Shown in pieces: positions 58,203-64,000 of a DNA stretch of 64,000 bases. The notes beneath the pieces are model-generated. The model was not told where the DNA came from and ran no database searches. It saw only the letters and a list, made by a program, of their open reading frames with translations. A program made the translations under genes and the position numbers. How positions within the stretch are numbered: position 1 is the stretch's first letter; every line of letters begins with the position of its first letter. Where the stretch lies: contig OX421965.1 in assembly GCA_949128115.1 (NCBI GenBank), forward strand, positions 54,430,012 through 54,494,011, in the 5' to 3' direction. The DNA is from Anaspis maculata (taxonomy: Eukaryota; Arthropoda; Insecta; Coleoptera; Scraptiidae).

Positions 58203-59400
58203 TTTTATTTGCAACAAAGCAGGCGAGTCTAATTTGACAGAATCCACTCTGTAAAAGCGCTGTCAGTGGAATGCCACAGTTTAGGTTATGAATTATTTTC
58301 TGGGGTTATCGCTTTACTTCAAAATCTACAACAGCGTTGCAAGTTCACTTCTGATTGATTAAATGTCCGAATGACATAGACTATTAACCGCTTGCCACTT
58401 TAGCAGTGTAGGCTTGCCGCCTTTTTACCTGGTGTAAAACTGACTTCTTTGAAAGTGAAGTTATATTTCTTATCAAATTGATGTTAAAATCTTGGAAAAC
58501 TGACCTTGTCATACGTGGAAATGCAACTAGAGGGGCGCAGAGCTGTATTACCGTCATTTAGACACCAAAACCCTACGGGGCCGCTTTCAATTTAAGTCAT
58601 CTTGACGGCGGCCATTCAAGTCCGACAAAAACTCCTTCCGCCAAGGTTCAAAATGAAAGCAAATTAAAAACTGAAGGACTCACATGCGGCTGGGTTTTTT
58701 GAAATTCGGTTGATTGAACTTTTCACACGTGAATCCTGCTGCAACAGCAGGCCTGCTGGAGTGTTCCTTGTCTTGCGAGAGGTTAGAAATATTTTTGACA
58801 CCTGTCAAATGTCAAAGATGCCTCGATTATTTGTTCATTGGTGAAAATTAAAAACAGGTCGAAAAATTGCTATCTACATTTTCCAATAAAATGGAGAAAA
58901 GCGTCAGACATCACGTCCCGCAAAAATATTCCGTTTATCTGCAGAGGAAATGCGTAAGCAATGTGTTCCAAAAGTGGTCTGAACGACGAACGCTAAATGA
59001 AGCCAGAGCAGCCAACCGCCAAGTTTTGGGGATTTTCTATATTTCAGATTTGGAAACTTGAAAACAAAATCTCAGAGCCGACTAGAATCACGGTACAAGT
59101 GAACACACTATAACATGATATAGAATATTTTCTGTATGTCGCCGTCGCCACCTTACCAAAACCCCAAGGCGGAGACCGTCCCGGAGTCAAATTGCATCCA
59201 ATTCCCACCAAATTAGATTAGCCATTTTACATGTATCGTCATTGTTTGGATCAGGTATCTAAACTTTTTATTAGGTACTTTGGTCCTAAAGCACCCTGTA
59301 TATTGATGTTTTTTATTCCTTAGTTATCCTAGTAGAGATCCAAGTCAATCAATTCCATATGCGGTTTATAAATCCATTTCGGTATTTGATGCCTGAACTG
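58203..59400. other. Non-coding, nothing recognised
   Basis: One short plus frame (58867-59061) without a domain; no repeat structure noticed. Confidence 0.45.
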
Positions 59401-59402
59401 TA

Positions 59403-59900
59403 CAGGGCAGTTCATAATCATACCGAAGGATTTCAACCCTTTGTTAAGAAAGTTCACATTATTACGAAACTGAAATCTTTTTTTTTTCATTGGGGAAGTA
59501 GTTTGGAAGTTACGGTGCTGTGGAATTTGAAGAAAAACTATTGTTGTATGATTGGTGAATTTAAAGGTGTGATAAGGACCTTTTTGACCTGCGCTTTCAT
59601 TACCGTGGTGATATCAGTAACAGAACGTAGCAACGGGACGCGCCTGCGCAGCACCATTTGGCATTGGATCTCTGTCGTTGACGGATAAAAATGCAGGTTA
59701 AAAGGTCCTCATCACATCTTCAAGTTCATCAATCATAAAACAATGGCTTTTCTCGAGGCTTTCCTTCGCATTTTTTACTTCTAAACTAATTCTGCAAGGA
59801 AAAAAAATCAATTCTTGTATTCTTGCAAACTTCTTTGACAAGAGCAAGGAGTATAGAGACAAGAGGTTGAAATTTCTTGGTATGATTATGAGTCATCCTG
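59403..59900. mobile_element. 498-bp TA-flanked foldback (Tc1/mariner-like)
   Basis: CAGGGCAGTTCATAATCATA at 59403 is mirrored by TATGATTATGAGTCATCCTG ending at 59900, with TA on both sides. Inner pairing includes GATTTCAACC, GATGAACTTGAA-type sequence and AAGGACC with TTTTTGACCTGC. The ORF 59359-59688 runs across the boundary and is not a gene. Confidence 0.8.
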
Positions 59901-59902
59901 TA

Positions 59903-60512
59903 GCGACTTTGTTTCTTTATCGTGTTCTCAGTTTGTCGTTACATCTATTCCATCATTCTTCACAGTTTATTTTCTATTGTTAACTTAATAAAATTAAGAT
60001 TCACCTTTTTTCCGCATTCCACTATAACTATTTTACAAACCCTCACCAGTTTTTTATTCTCAAGATTTTCCATTCCGTTTTATTTTCACACTTCATTTCA
60101 GTTCTGATTTTTTTTCTAGTGCAAGTGCTCTAGTTCAGCATTCTGATGGTCAAATTAGACTTCTAGGTTGTACCAAATTCTAGTATTCTGTTTCGTTTTA
60201 GGTTACGTCACTTGGTACCGTAACTTTCCAGGTAAGGGTCTTCAAACCTATAGTTGTTCGTTAGTGGTTAGATAGCTTTCATAACTGGTCATGTTTCATT
60301 TCTGTTCATTTGTCACACGATTTTATAGGGCTTTGCGGATTCGCAAAGGCTGTAGTTGAAACCGTTGCTTGAATGAGAGAGCGTTTTGGGGCATGCCGTT
60401 GCACACTCATTATTTCTATTTGCTGTGTAACATACATTCATCAATCTGCCGAGTGGTGATATTATTTGCATGCTTGGCAATATGAATAGTAATTATGTGT
60501 CAATATATACAA
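59903..60512. other. Non-coding, nothing recognised
   Basis: T-rich sequence with no exon or repeat identified. Confidence 0.5.
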
Positions 60513-60514
60513 TA

Positions 60515-61090
60515 CAGGTGTCCCAGAATAAAGTAACTGATGCTTAACCATAGAATCCTGACATCAAGTTATGAAAAGTGTACGAAGCCGTTTTTCAAAA
60601 TTCAGCAGGGAGATGTAACCTGCTGAGTTATTGTTTTTTGTAAAAATGTACAGTTCCCATTATCTATGCCATTAAATTATTCTACGAAAACGTGCGAGTA
60701 TAGATCATTCTGTAGCTGTAGCGTCTTTTTAACAATACACCCATACCAAATGTCAGCATCGAAGCCTATTCTTCTATGAATAATTATTGAATTATTTAAT
60801 AGAAGTTAAGTTTTTTTGTCACCTTTGAGATGTATGTATTTTGAAACTCTCTCGTACATATTTCATGACTTGATGTGAGAAATTCTTTAATTAAGTTCTA
60901 GGTTGGGTGGAAGAGCAGCCACTGAGGCTGAACCCTGCCTTTTGTACCTTACTTATTCACATTAACTACCTCATAGTGATTTTTTTCTTTATTGTACGTA
61001 TATTCAAATAAGTGGGTACAATAAAAGCTATTTATTAAGCTATTTATTAAATCTATGGTTAAGCGTTGCTGCTTTATTTTGGGACACCTG
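60515..61090. mobile_element. 576-bp TA-flanked MITE (Tc1/mariner-like)
   Basis: CAGGTGTCCCAGAATAAAGT at 60515 pairs with the end at 61090 (CTTTATTTTGGGACACCTG), continuing through GCTTAACCATAGA. TA flanks both sides. The inverted ends are about 40 bp and the interior is non-coding. The minus frame from 61782 runs into its right end. Confidence 0.8.
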
Positions 61091-61782
61091 TACAAGCACG
61101 CACCATGAATCATATCTGCACCTAATTTTTGTGAATTGTGAAAATTTGTCTGCCATACGGCTAGTAGACGGTAGGAAAAAATGTCTCCTAAAAGTGCGTT
61201 GAACAGCCTAGTTGATTGACCTTCAATAATCGTCTGTGGTGGTATTATTTCCGGTGAATTACAGGAATGAGGAATATAAAGCACTGCCATGTCCGTTTCT
61301 AAATCTGGTCCTCGATCTGGTCTGAGTGACACGCATCGCGAAGCGTAGTTGCGCATAATTTCCAGCGAGCTTGTGTCAAAACCGCAATCCTCTTCATTGG
61401 TAAAACAATCAAAACCCTCCGCTTTTAGTTGCAATGCAATTAGATGCTCGGATTGCTGGATTTCGGGCTGTGTGTGCTGTCCGCAGTTTTGCGATTTCGC
61501 AAAACAAACATCATCACCCGGCGTGACCCGTCGCCGCCGTCGCCAAAAACGACCACAATAATAAAACCAGTAATTTCTAGTCTCGTCTGCTGGAAAGGTA
61601 TTCGCAGGCAAGCGTGAAGGCTCGCGCGCGCTCAGTTTAAAATCCAACGGAACACGAACTAGTCGTGCATTCAAGGTAGACAACAACAGCCGAGAGAAGA
61701 AACATGAAACAAGAAGAGGAACTTTTACTAGTAGTGTTGCTGGCCCGACCTGAGAGCTCAGCAGCAGCCAGCAGAGCCATCG
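60949..61782 (-). CDS. Long open frame, hypothetical, no recognised family
   Basis: The frame is open for about 830 bases on minus, unusual for this window. There is no ATG near its upstream end: it opens at 61782 after a stop and passes TTG codons, and the first Met is well inside (MRNYASRCVSL). Visible stretches include NYWFYYCGRFWRRRRRV, NCGQHTQPEIQQSEH and LKAEGFDCFTNEEDCGFD, with several Cys but no domain I know. The last 48 or so residues are read from the MITE ending at 61090. It could be an internal exon whose true end lies upstream of the MITE, or a chance ORF in a GC-richer block. Confidence 0.25.
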   Translation of the reverse strand, partial: RWLCWLLLSSQVGPATLLVKVPLLVSCFFSRLLLSTLNARLVRVPLDFKLSAREPSRLPANTFPADETRNYWFYYCGRFWRRRRRVTPGDDVCFAKSQNCGQHTQPEIQQSEHLIALQLKAEGFDCFTNEEDCGFDTSSLEIMRNYASRCVSLRPDRGPDLETDMAVLYIPHSCNSPEIIPPQTIIEGQSTRLFNALLGDIFSYRLLAVWQTNFHNSQKLGADMIHGACLYRCPKIKQQRLTIDLINSLINSFYCTHLFEYTYNKEKNHYEVVNVNK

Positions 61783-63613
61783 TCATATCTAACCGTGTCT
61801 AAGCTGTAGCCTCCACGGATGGATTGGCCGGGCTCCTCTCTCACCCGAACAGCAAGCACCGAGATCGTAGCAGGAAAAGAACCATCATCTCACACCGCAC
61901 CACGCACCAGCGGAGATTTAAATGCCACTCCTCCCACGAAAGAACCGAAACCTTCGGTGGAGTGTGGTGGCTCTTCTTCGTACGTGCAACTGATGGGCTA
62001 GGCTCTATGGCTTAGACGTGACGGCAATAAGGCATGGTTTGCAATTTAGTGAACCCAATTTGAAACCTACTTTCTTTTCATCGCTTGGATTGTTACACGA
62101 TGTAGTCGAGTAGAGTCAAAGAACTACTCTATAATTTGAACGAGCAAGAGTATACGTACAAGCTGGTTGTTACGGGTTAGTGACGTGGCAATAGTCTGCA
62201 AAAAATGAGCTTTATCAAAGTGACATTCGATTCACAAAAAATGGTTCAAACTCAATGGCGTAATGCAGGGCGTCCCCTCCTCGTTGGGTGGTGGGTCGGG
62301 GAAGTTAAAGAAATTATGCTCAGAGTTATGCTATTGGAAGTAATGAAATTCTATTCTAGAGTTTATACTTCAAATTACTTCAATCCATATTGATAAAACT
62401 AGAAAAGCTTCAATACGTGAATGCGAGAATTTGAGTACATACTCCTATGTAAAATAAATAACTGTCAAAAAGACGGTCCATTCCCAGCCAGACAAGATAT
62501 TATCAGCATCCACCAGGGATGTATCTACTTCATTATGAGCGATATCAAAAAAGAGAGTGAAGAAAATAATAAAAGAAGATAAAATAATCACAAAATAATG
62601 GGATTCGTCACAATCCTACCAAATTTCCCAAATGTTTTTTCCAAATCCCAAGCACAAGTGCTCAGAAAAAAAAATCGCTGGCGTTGGAAAAAAATCAGAA
62701 AGAGTGGGACACCAATTTCGCTTCACGAATAACAGTTTGTCAGTTATTCAAGAAAATCAATAACACAGAAAACGTGCTGAAGAAAAAGAGAGACATAAAG
62801 AGAACAGGGAGTAAGAAAATGGCGCTGCTTAATTGGCAAAGAACTTTGTTGGAAATTTTGGAAGCTGATACAAATCAAGTGCAAAATTAATTAAGTACCT
62901 ATCTGTAAACATTTGAATCTTATAGGCATTCCAAGAGTAATATCTGCTGGTGGTGCTGGCCACGTACAATAATTCGTTACAAGGTTGTAGAGGTCTACAG
63001 AAGGGAATGAGAGTGGAACACGTCACACATCCACCTAAAAAGACAAATCAACGTATTTGATGAATATGAAATCCAATTAGACAAAACAACTTCTGAACAA
63101 AGAATCACAAAGACTAGTTCTACTAAACCAGCTCAAAAGTTATAACAATGAAAGAGCAAACGTTTGAAGAGAGCAGAGTCACCTAAGAAGTTATGGTTCG
63201 GATGTTATTTATGACGACCAACAAATTCTTATATGAACTTGTGAAGTATATAAGTAGGTACCTAAGAATAGCGAGCATGTGATTAAGGGCGGCGCATGGT
63301 ACTATTGGTACGGTACTGTTCTTATTGTTATTGATCACAATCATGTAAGACAAAACAGCATGTCATAAATGTTGGAACTTTTCTCAAGGACATTCAACTT
63401 TATATTGTGAAATTGGAAAACTTCACTCCAATTGACCGGAACATCCTTCAATTATTACTTTTCTTTTGTGTTACCAAAGGTTTCGGAAAAATTTTGGAGC
63501 CGAGGAGCCATAACTAAACAATGAAGATTCAATTCGCCGTTTGGCACAAACAATCTCTAGATATTGTGTTTTCAATTGACAGTTCAAGTTTTGCAAGAAG
63601 AAAGTTCTGAAAA
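61783..63613. other. Non-coding, GC-richer start
   Basis: 61783-62000 is GC-richer with short frames on plus. It could be a leader or promoter, but I see no exon boundary. The remainder is AT-rich and unrecognised. The Lys-rich frame 62684-62890 (+) looks like low-complexity sequence. Confidence 0.4.
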
Positions 63614-64000
63614 ATGTCTTACAAGCTTGAGATGCGGAAGAGCATCTATAAGCTAGTTGGACGGCTACCTAAATGTGAAATAGTTACTTTATTGAGGGAC
63701 CAAAATATCTCCAAAACAACGATTTATCGTACGATAAGTAAGTGCTAGGAAATAATCCCATGTCTCAACTTGCCAAAAAGTGGAAGGCCGAAAGATTTGA
63801 CTGTGGACAATATCGCCAGGCTGGTAAAAAGAGCAGCAGACCAGGTGGGGAAGTTAATTTGAAGATTAGGACTGCGCTTTCACGTTTTTCACACGACTGT
63901 GCATCGGGAATTGCGTAAAGTGAAGGCTTATCTTATCGTAAAAGACGTAAATGCCCAAAATACGCGGCAGCTCAACTGCAGAGAATACCTATCTGTTGTC
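63614..64000 (+). pseudogene. Decayed Tc1/mariner transposase, 5' part
   Basis: From ATG 63614 the frame starts MSYKLEMRKSIYKLV and has QNISKTTIYRTISKC, a helix-turn-helix. After a stop (TAG 63746-63748) come LPKSGRPKDLT, the GRPR-like hook, and DNIARLVKRAA. After another stop (TGA 63860-63862) come RLGLRFHVFHTTVHRELRK, the second helix-turn-helix. A frameshift near 63935 then moves into YRKRRKCPKY. This is the N-terminal DNA-binding half of a Tc1/mariner-type transposase. The catalytic D,D,D/E part would lie beyond the window. It is inactive because of two stops and a frameshift. Confidence 0.8.

Noticed and set aside
57900..58254. 115-residue ORFs on both strands at the same place
   Set aside because: They are opposite-strand shadows, include a TTA/TAA run, and cross the hAT boundary at 58194.

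Overview
This is eukaryotic nuclear DNA, most likely from an insect and possibly a hemipteran such as a whitefly. The evidence is AT-rich sequence with almost no long ORFs, one spliced-type exon behind a CpG-rich promoter, clusters of TACCTA/TAGGTA repeats (for example near 15890 and 49090), tRNA-derived SINE heads, and hAT, Tc1/mariner and foldback transposons. The species guess rests on remembered repeat style and is weak.

The only host coding sequence I can defend is one exon on the + strand (26836-26953). It encodes 39 residues: one transmembrane helix and the start of an extracellular loop, like the N-terminus of a claudin/PMP22-type four-helix protein. It ends in a good splice donor. 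A GC-rich promoter/5' UTR block (about 26200-26835) with short upstream ORFs precedes it. I found no second exon, so much of 27-64 kb may be its first intron. A long open frame at 60949-61782 (-) is a weak second candidate.

The rest is a layered transposon landscape. Left of the exon: a 270-bp tandem duplication (1-540), a 2.5-kb palindrome with a LINE fragment in its loop (4410-6924), several 123-130 bp hairpin elements (8.5-11.2 kb and 19 kb), foldbacks at 14375-15173, 17807-18469 and 21765-22646, a composite tRNA-headed retroposon (20391-21152), and two inverted elements just upstream of the promoter (24244-24579, 24668-25433). Right of the exon: a nested 2.1-kb palindrome (28402-30490), a foldback with degenerate 20-bp repeats (31358-32635), a 3.46-kb long-terminal-inverted-repeat element carrying a broken gene of an uncharacterised Cys-rich family (34541-38001), a related 4.37-kb palindrome with about 1.5-kb arms (43501-47866) interrupted by a 741-bp hAT element, a second copy of the 21.8-kb foldback (51870-52963) interrupted by a 236-bp MITE, a 1357-bp hAT element (56838-58194), two TA-flanked elements (59403-59900, 60515-61090), and a decayed Tc1/mariner transposase running off the right edge.

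The recurring theme is long inverted repeats hit by later insertions. In several palindromes one arm carries an insertion and the other keeps the matching empty site, so ends and target-site duplications can be read from this sequence alone. I see no operon, CRISPR array, rRNA or functional tRNA, and no convincing new multi-gene system. The most novel material is the long-inverted-repeat family with its Cys-rich protein and the uniform-size hairpin elements.
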